From Cyclobacteriaceae bacterium (GTDB lineage Bacteria; Bacteroidota; Bacteroidia; Cytophagales; Cyclobacteriaceae), in the NCBI GenBank assembly GCA_019638355.1, contig JAHBTY010000001.1:434001-498000 (forward strand): a stretch of 64,000 bases of DNA. The letters are read 5' to 3'. Position 1 is the first letter of the stretch, and each line of letters starts with the position of its first letter. Of this stretch, positions 50,520 to 58,966 are shown piece after piece. Under the pieces are notes generated by a model that was given only the letters and a program-made list of their open reading frames with translations, ran no database searches and was not told where the DNA came from. The position numbers and the translations under genes were made by a program.

Positions 50520-51779
50520 TTAGCCTAAGTCTAACAAGGCTGCCACAAAGGTATCCAACTCCTGGGTAGTGGTGTAAAGGTTAGGTGTAATGCGGCATCC
50601 ATGCACTCCGGCCCCATCAATCGCCACAGTATAAATCTTGTATTTCTTTAAAAGCATATCAGCCAGTTCCTGTGGTTTCATTCCTTTAACACCCACGTTA
50701 CCAATGCCTGCATGGCGTTTGGGATCTTCGGGGGTGTTTACATTTATATGCGCGAGATTACGCACCTTGCTTGTCCAGTACGTTTGCAAATACCGAAGCC
50801 GTTCTTCTTTGCGGTCGCGGCCGATCTTCAAGTAATAATCAATTGCATTGGCAATGGCCAGGTCGGTATGCACGGGATGCGTACCCACCTGATTTAAACT
50901 GTAAATATCCTGCGGATCGGGATTACCCGATGCCAGTAATGGCCACACATTAGCAGCCTTGCCTTTCTTCACATACAAAATGCCGGCACCCAGTGGCACA
51001 CTTAACCATTTGTGGAGGCTTGAGCCATAATAATCGCAACCCAAATCAGCAATAGAAAAATTAAGATGGGCAAATGCATGTGCGCCATCTACCATTACCT
51101 CCACCCCCTTGGCGTGCGCCATGTCGCAGATTTTTCTTATAGGTAAAACATGACCGGTAATGTTTATCATGTGGCACACCATCAGCAATTTTGTTTTAGG
51201 CGTGATGGCACTTTCATAAACCTTTACAATCTCTTCATCTGATTTTGGATGGTTGGGCACCGAAATAATTTTATTTACAATGCCGTGTTTTTTCTCCATC
51301 AACTTGAAGTGATTCAACATCGAACCATAATCCTGCTCGGCCATTATGGCTTCATCGCCTGCCTTCCAATGCAGACCGCCAATCACCATGTCCAGCGACT
51401 CTGTTGTATTGCGTGTAATGATTAATTCTTCGGGTGAACACCCTGCCAGTTCGGCCAACTTCGCAGCCATCTTACGCTTGTTATCCCATTGCACGGTGCG
51501 CATGTAATACGAGCCCTGGTAATTTACCTCGCGAATGTGGTTGATGTGGTGTTCCAGAATTTCCTGCGGAAGAAAACAGTAATACCCATTTTCGAGATTG
51601 ATGTAATCGGGTTTTAGTTTATAGCCCCCCCGAATGGTGGCCCAGAAATCTTCATGGCTGGCCACTGCTTCTGCAGATAGGTGCGCAGTGTTTTCATTTG
51701 CTTTTGCAATTGCATCAAACAAGGGTAAACTGCTTAACGAAAGTAAACCCAGGTTTTTAAGGAAGGTGCGCTTGTTCAT
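50520..51779 (-). CDS. Class-V aminotransferase-fold protein, probably exported
   Basis: 419 residues from ATG 51779. N-terminus MNKRTFLKNLGLLSLSSLPLF is a signal peptide, with KR but not a full Tat twin-Arg. PLP fold with 'VDGAHAFAHLNFSIADLGCDYYGSSLHKWLSVPLGAG' (PLP Lys in SLHKW) and IITRNTTESLDMVIGGLHW. It resembles isopenicillin-N epimerase-like or cysteine-desulfurase-like members. PLP enzymes outside the cytoplasm are unusual. The in-frame start at 51812 adds no signal. Substrate unknown. Confidence 0.85.
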   Translation of the reverse strand: MNKRTFLKNLGLLSLSSLPLFDAIAKANENTAHLSAEAVASHEDFWATIRGGYKLKPDYINLENGYYCFLPQEILEHHINHIREVNYQGSYYMRTVQWDNKRKMAAKLAELAGCSPEELIITRNTTESLDMVIGGLHWKAGDEAIMAEQDYGSMLNHFKLMEKKHGIVNKIISVPNHPKSDEEIVKVYESAITPKTKLLMVCHMINITGHVLPIRKICDMAHAKGVEVMVDGAHAFAHLNFSIADLGCDYYGSSLHKWLSVPLGAGILYVKKGKAANVWPLLASGNPDPQDIYSLNQVGTHPVHTDLAIANAIDYYLKIGRDRKEERLRYLQTYWTSKVRNLAHINVNTPEDPKRHAGIGNVGVKGMKPQELADMLLKKYKIYTVAIDGAGVHGCRITPNLYTTTQELDTFVAALLDLG

Positions 51780-51916
51780 GAGGGGTTGATTTTGCTTATC
51801 AAAGCTAAGCAACTCTGCCCAACATGCTTAAAAAATTTTGTTAATCAATAGGCAGGAATTGCTTTTTGCGAAAGCCCTTAGTATTCGTTTCTTTGCACCG
51901 CTAAAAAATATTCCAA

Positions 51917-52666
51917 ATGAAATTCCTGATTTTTCCTTTGCTACTCTGCGGCCTGGTTGCAAATGCCCAATCCAAAAAAGAATTGTTAACCAAAAACCAG
52001 CAACTAACGGCAGAAGTGGAAGCTTTAAAAAAGCAGGTTGATGAATTGAAGAAGCCCAAAGCCGCTGATTTGAACGATCAGCATAAAAAGGCCAGCTACG
52101 CATTGGGTATTCTGGTTTCAAAAAACTTAAAAATGCAAGGTGGCGATTCGTTGGATTATGAATCACTAACCTATGGTATTCGCGATGTGTTTAAAGATGA
52201 CTCCCTACAACTCGATCCACAGGAAGCGGCCATGTTTGTGCAAGTATATATGCAGCAAGCCATGCAGGCCAAAATTGAAAAAGCAAAAGCTAATGGTGTA
52301 GCATTTCTGGCAGAAAATAAAACCAAAGCTGGCGTAACCGAAACAGCCAGTGGGTTGCAATACAAAGTAATTACAGGGGGTACCGGTAAAAAACCCACAG
52401 CTACCAGCCGTGTAACCGTTCATTATACCGGCAAACTATTAGATGGAACAACCTTCGATAGCTCAGTAGAACGTGGTGAGCCAGCAACTTTTGGCGTGAA
52501 TGAAGTTATTGCCGGCTGGACGGAAGCGTTGCAACTAATGCGCGAAGGTGATAAGTGGGTTTTGTTTTTGCCATCGGAGTTGGCGTATGGCGAACAAGGT
52601 GCCGGTGGACAAATTCCGCCACATTCAGTTTTAGTTTTTGAGGTGGAATTGATTAAGGTGAATTAA
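51917..52666 (+). CDS. FKBP-type peptidyl-prolyl isomerase
   Basis: 249 residues. Signal peptide MKFLIFPLLLCGLVANAQ, coiled N-terminal dimerisation region (KKELLTKNQQLTAEVEALKKQVDELKK), FKBP_N domain, then FKBP_C with VTVHYTGKLLDGTTFDSS, FGVNEVIAGWTEALQLMREG and 'PSELAYGEQGAGGQIPPHSV'. A periplasmic folding helper like Mip/FkpA. Stands alone. Confidence 0.95.
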   Translation: MKFLIFPLLLCGLVANAQSKKELLTKNQQLTAEVEALKKQVDELKKPKAADLNDQHKKASYALGILVSKNLKMQGGDSLDYESLTYGIRDVFKDDSLQLDPQEAAMFVQVYMQQAMQAKIEKAKANGVAFLAENKTKAGVTETASGLQYKVITGGTGKKPTATSRVTVHYTGKLLDGTTFDSSVERGEPATFGVNEVIAGWTEALQLMREGDKWVLFLPSELAYGEQGAGGQIPPHSVLVFEVELIKVN

Positions 52667-52670
52667 TTGA

Positions 52671-52691
52671 ATAACCGCAGAGGCGCAAAGG
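52671..52691. repeat. Fragment of 'CGCAAAG' intergenic repeat
   Basis: ATAACCGCAGAGGCGCAAAGG after the FKBP stop; same word family as 28546-28574 and 58715-58779. Single degenerate copy. Confidence 0.5.
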
Positions 52692-52748
52692 AATTTCTTC
52701 AGAGTTTTTGCTGTAAGATTTGCCCTCAAACAATTTCTTGGCAGTTGA

Positions 52749-53723
52749 CTATACAAGTTGCACAACCGCCTTGCCAATTATTTTCCGGTCCATCATATCC
52801 TGCAAGGCTTGTGGTGCTTCTGCTAATGGATATGTTTTATAAATCTGTTGACTAATTTTTCCTTCGCTATGCCATTGAATCAGTTGCTGCATGTTGGCCC
52901 CATTACGTACTGGTTCCTTCTCAGCAAAACCACTCCAGAAAACTCCCACAATCGAACCGCCTTTCAGCAACGGAATATTCGCAGCAAAGTTTGGTATGCT
53001 TCCCGCAGCAAAACCAACTACCAGATATCGGCCTTGCCACGCAATGCTGCGGATTGCATTTTCGGCTAACGTTCCACCCACAGGATCATAAATTACATCT
53101 ACGCCACCCGGAGCAATTTCTTTCACACTTTCTTTTAAATCGTGCATTGAATAATTGATTCCAAAATCAGCTCCCTTGCTTTTACAGCGTTCTAGTTTTT
53201 CATCTGCCGAAGCGGCTGCAATAACAGTAGCGCCTAACTGTTTACCCAATTCAACTGCGGCCAGTCCAACACCACTTCCTGCACCTAACACCAAAAGCTT
53301 TTCGTCTGGTTTTAGATTTGCCCTGTCTTTTAATGCATGATAGGAAGTAGCATAGTTATAAAATGTTGCCGCTGCCGTAAGCAAATTTGTTTCTACAGGC
53401 AACCTAAACACACGCGTTGATTTTACAGCCACATACTCTGCAAAACCTCCCCAGCTACATAATCCCACAACAGGGTCGCCAACTTTTATAGGTACTACAT
53501 TTTCTCCCACAGCCGTAACGATTCCGGCAACTTCGCCACCGGGGGCAAAAGGTAATGTGGGTTTAAACTGATACTTGTTTTGAATGATGAGTGTATCTGG
53601 AAAATTAACACCACAATAAGCCACTTTTATCAACACTTCGTCCGGTTGAAGTTGTGGCAGTGGTAGTTCGGCTATCTCAAGGGTGTGGGGCAGGCCGTGT
53701 GTGCGACAGACGATTGCTTTCAC
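52749..53723 (-). CDS. Quinone oxidoreductase / zinc-type alcohol dehydrogenase-like
   Basis: 324 residues, GTG start. 'VLIKVAYCGVNFPDTLIIQNKY' and FAPGGEVAGIVTAVGENV (MDR fold), NADPH-binding VLGAGSGVGLAAVELGKQLGA. No conserved zinc ligand pattern, so the zinc-free quinone oxidoreductase (QorA) group. Reduces quinones or enones with NADPH. Adjacent to the response-regulator gene but no functional link. Confidence 0.9.
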   Translation of the reverse strand: MKAIVCRTHGLPHTLEIAELPLPQLQPDEVLIKVAYCGVNFPDTLIIQNKYQFKPTLPFAPGGEVAGIVTAVGENVVPIKVGDPVVGLCSWGGFAEYVAVKSTRVFRLPVETNLLTAAATFYNYATSYHALKDRANLKPDEKLLVLGAGSGVGLAAVELGKQLGATVIAAASADEKLERCKSKGADFGINYSMHDLKESVKEIAPGGVDVIYDPVGGTLAENAIRSIAWQGRYLVVGFAAGSIPNFAANIPLLKGGSIVGVFWSGFAEKEPVRNGANMQQLIQWHSEGKISQQIYKTYPLAEAPQALQDMMDRKIIGKAVVQLV

Positions 53724-53751
53724 GTAATAACGTTTCCGTGAAAGTTACATG

Positions 53752-54162
53752 CTATTTTTTGAAAAGCTTACTTAAAATTCCTTTGGGTGGCTGATTGAGT
53801 TTATCCATAGCTGTGCGCAGGTGGATAAGAAAAGCATCGTTCTTTAAAATATGATCGGCCACTTTTAGTTTTTTAGTTTTGGCTTTCAGGCCTTCATCGT
53901 TAAGCCCGGTAATATAGATAACCGGCACACCTGATTGTTTTTTACGAATCTCCTTCAGATAATCCAAACCAGTTTTATCGGGTGCGTTGGTAAACAAATG
54001 GTCGAGTATAATCAGGTAAGGTTTGGTGGTTTCCAATGCAGCAATGCCCTCGGGCCCCGATTGAAACACCCGCGTTTCAAAATCGGGCATTTGCTTAAAA
54101 TGCCCCTTCATAAAATTGAGGTACACGGGGTCATCATCAATAATAAAAACCAACTTTTTCAT
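53752..54162 (-). CDS. Stand-alone response-regulator receiver protein
   Basis: 136 residues. LVFIIDDDPVYLNF (acidic triad), phospho-acceptor Asp in YLIILDHLF near 55, ITGLNDEG (Thr), and Lys in VADHILKND. A lysine-rich tail (KGILSKLFKK) is the only extra. No output domain, so it acts by protein contact, like Spo0F- or CheY-type regulators, with an unlinked kinase. Confidence 0.9.
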   Translation of the reverse strand: MKKLVFIIDDDPVYLNFMKGHFKQMPDFETRVFQSGPEGIAALETTKPYLIILDHLFTNAPDKTGLDYLKEIRKKQSGVPVIYITGLNDEGLKAKTKKLKVADHILKNDAFLIHLRTAMDKLNQPPKGILSKLFKK

Positions 54163-54263
54163 GTAGTAAATATATTGCCAAATGTTACTTCCGAAAAAAA
54201 ATCAGGTCGTGAAAAAGCAACTATGTACCTTTTACTTTAAATTTCAATTTAAACCTTCGCATA

Positions 54264-55223
54264 ATGATACCACGCAGACGATTTATTCAATTGGCCGGCA
54301 CCACCCTGGCTGCTTTACCCGTTTCCGGGATTTTAGCCCAAACGCTTACCGAGCAGAAAAAAGCCTGGGGTATTCAGTTGTTTACCATTCCGCAAATGGC
54401 TTCCAAAGACATTAAAGGCACGCTTAAAACTTTGGGCGAAATAGGGTATAAGGAAATTGAATTTTTTGGGCCGTACGAATTCAGTGCCACCGAAACAAAA
54501 GAAAGCTGGAAAGGAATTGCCGGGCAATTGGGCATACAAGGAAATGCGTTTTATGGTTACTCCATTGCCGACATTAAATCAATGCTGAAAGATTTTGGTT
54601 TAACCACACCCTCGGTGCACATGGATCTGGCCACCATGCGTACCAATTTAAAACCCGCCATGGAAGCATTGAGTCAATTAGGAACCCGCTATGTAGCCGT
54701 GCCGGCACTTAACAATGCAGAGGAGCGTAAAACCTTAGATCACTTTAAAAAGTTAGCGGAAGAGTTTAACCAGATTGGTAAGAAGATGGCTGACCATGGA
54801 CTTACATTTGTGTACCACAACCACGGCTACGAACACTGGCAAGAGAACGGCCAAACGCCTATGGAGGTTTTATTAAAAAACACCGACCCGAAGTACGTTG
54901 TATTTGAGATGGATATTTTCTGGATGACAGCCGGAGGTGCAAGCCCGATAGAGTTTTTGAAAAACAACCCCGGCCGGTTTAAGCTTTTACACATTAAAGA
55001 TGCAAAAGAGCCCGTGCGGTTTGCTGGCGATGGCAGCACGCCCGATCAATGGATGACGTTGTTCCCCAAAATGGCCGATCCGGGCACCGGTGTGTTTGAT
55101 ATAAAAGGTATTGTAACACAAGCAGTAAAATCCGGAGCCGAACATTTTTATTTAGAACGCGATCTTACACCCACCCCGATTGAGACATTGAAAAATTCAT
55201 TTGAATATTTTAAAGGCGTATAA
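54264..55223 (+). CDS. Sugar-phosphate isomerase/epimerase-fold protein, Tat-type signal
   Basis: 319 residues. N-terminus MIPRRRFIQLAGTTLAALPVSG contains a twin-Arg motif (RRRFIQ), indicating export folded via Tat. TIM-barrel (AP_endonuc_2 family) with 'GIQLFTIPQMASKDIKGTL', 'TFVYHNHGYEHW' (metal ligands), VVFEMDIFWMTAGG, and 'FKLLHIKDAKEPV'. Substrate unknown. It resembles the fold-mate at 57834; the two are probably separate paralogues. Confidence 0.9.
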   Translation: MIPRRRFIQLAGTTLAALPVSGILAQTLTEQKKAWGIQLFTIPQMASKDIKGTLKTLGEIGYKEIEFFGPYEFSATETKESWKGIAGQLGIQGNAFYGYSIADIKSMLKDFGLTTPSVHMDLATMRTNLKPAMEALSQLGTRYVAVPALNNAEERKTLDHFKKLAEEFNQIGKKMADHGLTFVYHNHGYEHWQENGQTPMEVLLKNTDPKYVVFEMDIFWMTAGGASPIEFLKNNPGRFKLLHIKDAKEPVRFAGDGSTPDQWMTLFPKMADPGTGVFDIKGIVTQAVKSGAEHFYLERDLTPTPIETLKNSFEYFKGV

Positions 55224-55291
55224 TTTGAACAAAGTGATGCACAATACTTTAAATCTTTATGTGAAGAATTAGTTTTAATTTTTAAGAGGAT

Positions 55292-55861
55292 ATGAAGACT
55301 TTACTTCTGATTGCAATGGTGTGGATTAGTACCGGATTGTTGGCACAACCTTTTACTGAATCTATTAAAGAAGCCGATGTGCCGGCTGTTGTAAAAGAGA
55401 CTTTTGAAAACAACGTGGGCTTTCCGGTTGATGAATGGAGAAAGCTAACTATTAGCGGAGCGCCACGTTTTGTTGCCGTTTTCCAAATGCTGGACCCAGC
55501 CAGTGGAAAGACATTACAAAACCGGTATCGCTATAACAACAACGGTAGGTTAACTTCCTACTCGCAGTACCGGGGTAGTGGAATTGATCAGGCAAAGGAC
55601 TTTTACCTTGACTTTCTGGCAGAGGCCAGTGATGCTTTTAGGAAGCGGATCCAAAAACTTTTACAGGATAACACCTTGCTGGCATTTGAGGGCTTTAGCT
55701 TTGTGCCGGGCAATCAAACTGATTTTATACACACGCACCGGTTTGTGTTAAAGGATAAAAAAGGGAAGCGAACTGTAATTTACTTTAGTAAAGACGGCAC
55801 AGAGGTAGATATGACTAACTATCCGCTACGAAAAACCGAAGCGGAAGAATTGGATTTGTAA
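55292..55861 (+). CDS. Secreted protein of unknown function, PepSY-like
   Basis: 189 residues. Signal peptide MKTLLLIAMVWISTGLLAQ; then short alternating strand-helix segments (AVVKETFENNVGFPVDEWRKL; 'FVAVFQMLDPASGKTLQNRYRYNNNG') reminiscent of PepSY-like periplasmic domains. No catalytic motif. It follows the Tat TIM-barrel gene on the same strand after 68 bp and may be its partner, but this is inference. Confidence 0.6.
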   Translation: MKTLLLIAMVWISTGLLAQPFTESIKEADVPAVVKETFENNVGFPVDEWRKLTISGAPRFVAVFQMLDPASGKTLQNRYRYNNNGRLTSYSQYRGSGIDQAKDFYLDFLAEASDAFRKRIQKLLQDNTLLAFEGFSFVPGNQTDFIHTHRFVLKDKKGKRTVIYFSKDGTEVDMTNYPLRKTEAEELDL

Positions 55862-56004
55862 GAATTTGAAGAGAATTTCTATTCTTGAATTTAATGCGCA
55901 GGGAGAAGTTCAAAGCGCTTATTACTAACGAGGTTGTGAGCATGCAACTGAGACCTGATTTTTCTTTGGGAAATCTTAGGTGGCAAAATTCATTTGTTTT
56001 TCTT

Positions 56005-56040
56005 GCCACAAACACGCTAAGTCATGAAGGTGTCACAAAG
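56005..56040. repeat. Degenerate CCACA/ACACG intergenic repeat
   Basis: GCCACAAACACGCTAAG...GTGTCACAAAG between the PepSY-like and DoxX genes (56005-56040) resembles the word families at 23925 and 6710. Weak, no intact partner. Confidence 0.4.
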
Positions 56041-56056
56041 ATATATCTCGCAATGT

Positions 56057-56482
56057 TTACTTGACAATTAAACGATCTACTTCCAAAAATTTCTCTTTCA
56101 TGGTGCTTAATGCAAAGGCTGCGGCCGATGCCGTAAACACCGAATAATCAAATGCACCTTTTATACCGGTTGAGAACGCCATAGCCAGCGCGAAGATTAA
56201 CAATAATATCCCGCTGAGTTTGGCGACCAACTCGGTTTTAAATCCTACCAGCAAACAAACCGGAAAAATTACCTCGGCTGCAGTAGCTACGATGGCCGCG
56301 GGTGAAACCATTGCCTCTGGCAACCACGGATTAATCACTTGCGTGTAGGCAACAAAGTTTTCCCAATTGCCCCACACTGAAATTTGTGCCGGCCATAACC
56401 CAAACCGATCCGCCACAGCGGAAAGAAATGAAAGAGAAAGTGCAAGGCGGAGAAAGAGTTTGATATGTTGGGTAGAGATCAT
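56057..56482 (-). CDS. DoxX-family membrane protein
   Basis: 141 residues. Four hydrophobic segments: LFLRLALSLSFLSAVADRFGLW, AIVATAAEVIFPVCLLVGF (with the DoxX Glu), 'LSGILLLIFALAMAF', 'YSVFTASAAAFALS'. DoxX family, possibly linked to quinone or redox. Different in sequence from the DoxX-like gene at 11280. Confidence 0.82.
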   Translation of the reverse strand: MISTQHIKLFLRLALSLSFLSAVADRFGLWPAQISVWGNWENFVAYTQVINPWLPEAMVSPAAIVATAAEVIFPVCLLVGFKTELVAKLSGILLLIFALAMAFSTGIKGAFDYSVFTASAAAFALSTMKEKFLEVDRLIVK

Positions 56483-56593
56483 GATTTATTGATGTTTGCG
56501 GAAAGGTAGGCAAACTAAAATGCCTTCGAACAGATTTTAAAAAATCTTCTTTATCTGTAGTTCGACATCATAGATGTTGAATTGCTATGGTGA

Positions 56594-56977
56594 CTATGGT
56601 TCGAAGCATAACGATAAATTAGAAAGATTAATTTCTTTAGCGTTTACTTCTTCATCGAAACTAAGGTAAATATTTGAACCAGCTTGAGCTCCAACATCTC
56701 GAAGGATCATTTTTTCGGTCTCTTCGAATTTCAGAATGTTAGGGTGCCTTGCATTGATAATAATAGTCCTCTTGAATTGGAAAAGACTGTTAACAGAGAG
56801 TTGATCGACAAATCTTTTTATAGTTTCTGCTGGTTCGGTAGGGCTTGATATGAGAAGTCTATCATTACTGAATTTAAGGGTGACGCCCGACTCTTTTATT
56901 TTGCCTGTCTTTAAGTTTTCGACAGTAACTTTATCGGGCCGAATTTTAACCAAGAAATACTCGTGAAAATCTAACAT
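56594..56977 (-). CDS. Small hypothetical protein with faint actin/MreB-like stretch
   Basis: 127 residues from ATG 56977. N-terminal FHEYFLVKIRPDKVTVENLKTGKI, then 'TIIINARHPNILKFEETEKM' followed by 'ILRDVGAQAGSNIYLSFDEE', which slightly recalls the phosphate-binding region of MreB (IxxPxGITEVExxAVxxAA...AG). This similarity is weak and I do not assign a function. The sequence is AT-rich compared with neighbours. Confidence 0.5.
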   Translation of the reverse strand: MLDFHEYFLVKIRPDKVTVENLKTGKIKESGVTLKFSNDRLLISSPTEPAETIKRFVDQLSVNSLFQFKRTIIINARHPNILKFEETEKMILRDVGAQAGSNIYLSFDEEVNAKEINLSNLSLCFEP

Positions 56978-57047
56978 AGAATTCAATCGGCATTCAAAGA
57001 TTTTAATTTCTCCTAACTGTATTTCGACAGTACAAATGTCGAACAGC

Positions 57048-57821
57048 TTAGTTTTTAATTAGTTCAACTATGTAAAAACCCGGTGTGATCATGGCAAGTT
57101 TACCACCAGTATTATCTGAAAAAGTGCCATGTACAATGCCAACCAAAAATGTCCTATCAGGGCCATACGTTGCACCAGGTCTTGAGAATCCAACAAATAC
57201 AGGCCCTCCGCTATAACCTTGAGCACTTGGATTTTCTAATAGCTGGAAGGTTGCTTGCTTCTTTGTATCCGCTCGAGGAAGTGTAATGAGTCCGCTTGAA
57301 AAAAATGAATTGAAACTAAGAGGAGAAAAGTACTGCCCAATATTATGAATGACTGGAAACCCCATAGTTATTACATTAATCTCTCGTTCAACGGCCTTTT
57401 TTGTTTGATAGACATTTCGAAGTGGTACATTGTATTTTAATAAACGTGCCTTAGTGTCTTTGTCAAATGGGATTAGTTGAATATATGATAGATCAGCTTC
57501 TAAATGATTGGTCCACTTTTTAAATCTATTTCCAAAGAATGACTTTAGAGGTATGGAGATTGGTTTATCATCAGCCTCTTTTTTAAATATCAAAAAACAG
57601 TCTCCCTTGATTGAGTCTGTAACATGGGCAGCGGATACTAAATAGAAATTGGAACTGTCGGAAATTATAACACCTGTTCCCTTAAACTTTATTTCAGAAC
57701 CAAATTGATCAATGATTCCAACGACAGTATTAGCCAAGTAATTAGTGCTAAGTTGATCTTGACCAACTAAAGAATAATTAAATTGAATGGATACGAGTAT
57801 AACTAGAATTACTCTTGCCAT
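57048..57821 (-). CDS. Secreted trypsin-like serine protease (S1 family)
   Basis: 257 residues. Signal peptide, then a chymotrypsin-like double barrel with a full catalytic triad: His66 (SAAHVTD), Asp110 (EADLSYI) and Ser204 (QGYSGGPVF). 'FKGTGVIISDSSNFYLVSAAHV' is the usual first-barrel opening. It sits just downstream of a TIM-barrel gene (12-bp gap) on the same strand and may be co-transcribed. AT-rich like its neighbour at 56594. Target unknown; may process secreted proteins. Confidence 0.88.
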   Translation of the reverse strand: MARVILVILVSIQFNYSLVGQDQLSTNYLANTVVGIIDQFGSEIKFKGTGVIISDSSNFYLVSAAHVTDSIKGDCFLIFKKEADDKPISIPLKSFFGNRFKKWTNHLEADLSYIQLIPFDKDTKARLLKYNVPLRNVYQTKKAVEREINVITMGFPVIHNIGQYFSPLSFNSFFSSGLITLPRADTKKQATFQLLENPSAQGYSGGPVFVGFSRPGATYGPDRTFLVGIVHGTFSDNTGGKLAMITPGFYIVELIKN

Positions 57822-57833
57822 AAATAATCAGAA

Positions 57834-58697
57834 TCAAACATCACAAATCCCAACCCCTTGCTTCAACGAAGCCAACTTATCAGGTCGTTTAGGAATAAAC
57901 TCCTGCCCAACAAAACCAGTATAACCGGTTTCTACAATTGCCTTCATAATAGCCGGGTAGTATAACTCTTGTGTATCGTCTATTTCGTTACGGCCTGGCA
58001 CGCCACCGGTATGGTAATGGCCAATGTATTTATGATGCTTGCGGATGGTGGCAATTACATCGCCTTCCATAATCTGCATGTGGTAAATATCATACAACAA
58101 CTTAAAGTTGGGTGAGCCTAATTTCTCGGCCAGCTTTACACCCCACGCGGTGTGGTCGCATTGGTAATCTTTATGATCCACTTTGCTGTTCAGTAATTCC
58201 ATTTGCACCAGTATGTTGTGCTGCTCAGCAATTTTCATAATCGGAGCTAAACCCTTGGCGCAGTTTTCAATTCCCTGCTCGGCACTTAAGCCATTGGCAT
58301 TGCCGCTAAAGCAGATTACACTTTTTAATCCCGCGGCAGCGGCTTTGGGAATGCTGATGCTATAATCTTTCAATAATTTTTCGTGCAGCGTTGGATCGTT
58401 GAAGCCTTTGTTCAGTCCGATGTCAGTAGCGTAAGCCATCGCACAGGTTAGTCCGTGCTTTTGTACAACAGCCCATTGGTCGGCCCCCAATAACTCAATC
58501 GACTTTAACCCAATCTCTTTCGCGGCTTTGGCTAAGTCTTCCAATGGAATAGAACCATAACACCACTGGCACACGGAGTGGTTGATTTTATTGTTGAGTG
58601 TTTCAGGAAGTTTGTTCATGGCTTTAACCATTTCGGGTAAGGCCACTACTCCGGCAGCAGTAGCAGCAATGGATTTAAGGGCTTGTTTGCGATTCAT
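57834..58697 (-). CDS. Hydroxypyruvate-isomerase-like TIM-barrel protein
   Basis: 287 residues from ATG 58697. N-terminal MNRKQALKSIAATAAGVVALP signal. 'SVCQWCYGSIPLEDLAKAAKE' is typical of Bacteroidota hydroxypyruvate isomerases, and 'LYDIYHMQIMEGDVIATIRKHHKYIGHYHTGG' provides the metal-binding residues; ends 'FVGQEFIPKRPDKLASLKQG'. Converts hydroxypyruvate to tartronate semialdehyde in glyoxylate metabolism. It may be exported, which is unusual for this enzyme. Downstream is the protease. Confidence 0.88.
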   Translation of the reverse strand: MNRKQALKSIAATAAGVVALPEMVKAMNKLPETLNNKINHSVCQWCYGSIPLEDLAKAAKEIGLKSIELLGADQWAVVQKHGLTCAMAYATDIGLNKGFNDPTLHEKLLKDYSISIPKAAAAGLKSVICFSGNANGLSAEQGIENCAKGLAPIMKIAEQHNILVQMELLNSKVDHKDYQCDHTAWGVKLAEKLGSPNFKLLYDIYHMQIMEGDVIATIRKHHKYIGHYHTGGVPGRNEIDDTQELYYPAIMKAIVETGYTGFVGQEFIPKRPDKLASLKQGVGICDV

Positions 58698-58714
58698 AGT
58701 TGTAAGGATTATAT

Positions 58715-58779
58715 CACGCAAAGTCGCAAAGACCGCAAAGAATTCTGTTTTTGCTTTGCGTACTTGGCGCCTTTGCGTG
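58715..58779. repeat. Imperfect 26-nt inverted repeat of CGCAAAG words
   Basis: CACGCAAAGTCGCAAAG...CGCAAAG (58715-58740) and its inverse (58754-58779) match at 22 of 26 positions around a 13-nt loop. The best copy of this word family in the window. Confidence 0.75.
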
Positions 58780-58867
58780 GCTATTTTATTTAATTGCTTG
58801 TTTACGATTCATGTGTGAGTGATTAATTGAAAACTAAGGTACGAGATTTAATCTGATCTTAAACAAC

Positions 58868-58960
58868 GTTACTGGTTGCTGGTCTCTCGTTACTGGTATC
58901 TGGTTAAGTGTCGTAATCTATTAAGTCAGGACTGACTACCAGTAACTGGCAACCAGTAAC
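58868..58960. repeat. GTTACTGGTTGC inverted repeat patch
   Basis: GTTACTGGTTGC (58868-58879) and GCAACCAGTAAC (58949-58960) are exact inverses; in between, CTGGT/ACCAG words recur several times in low-complexity order. Lies just past the stop of the 419-aa amidohydrolase gene; possible terminator or repeat. Confidence 0.6.
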
Positions 58961-58966
58961 CGGTAA

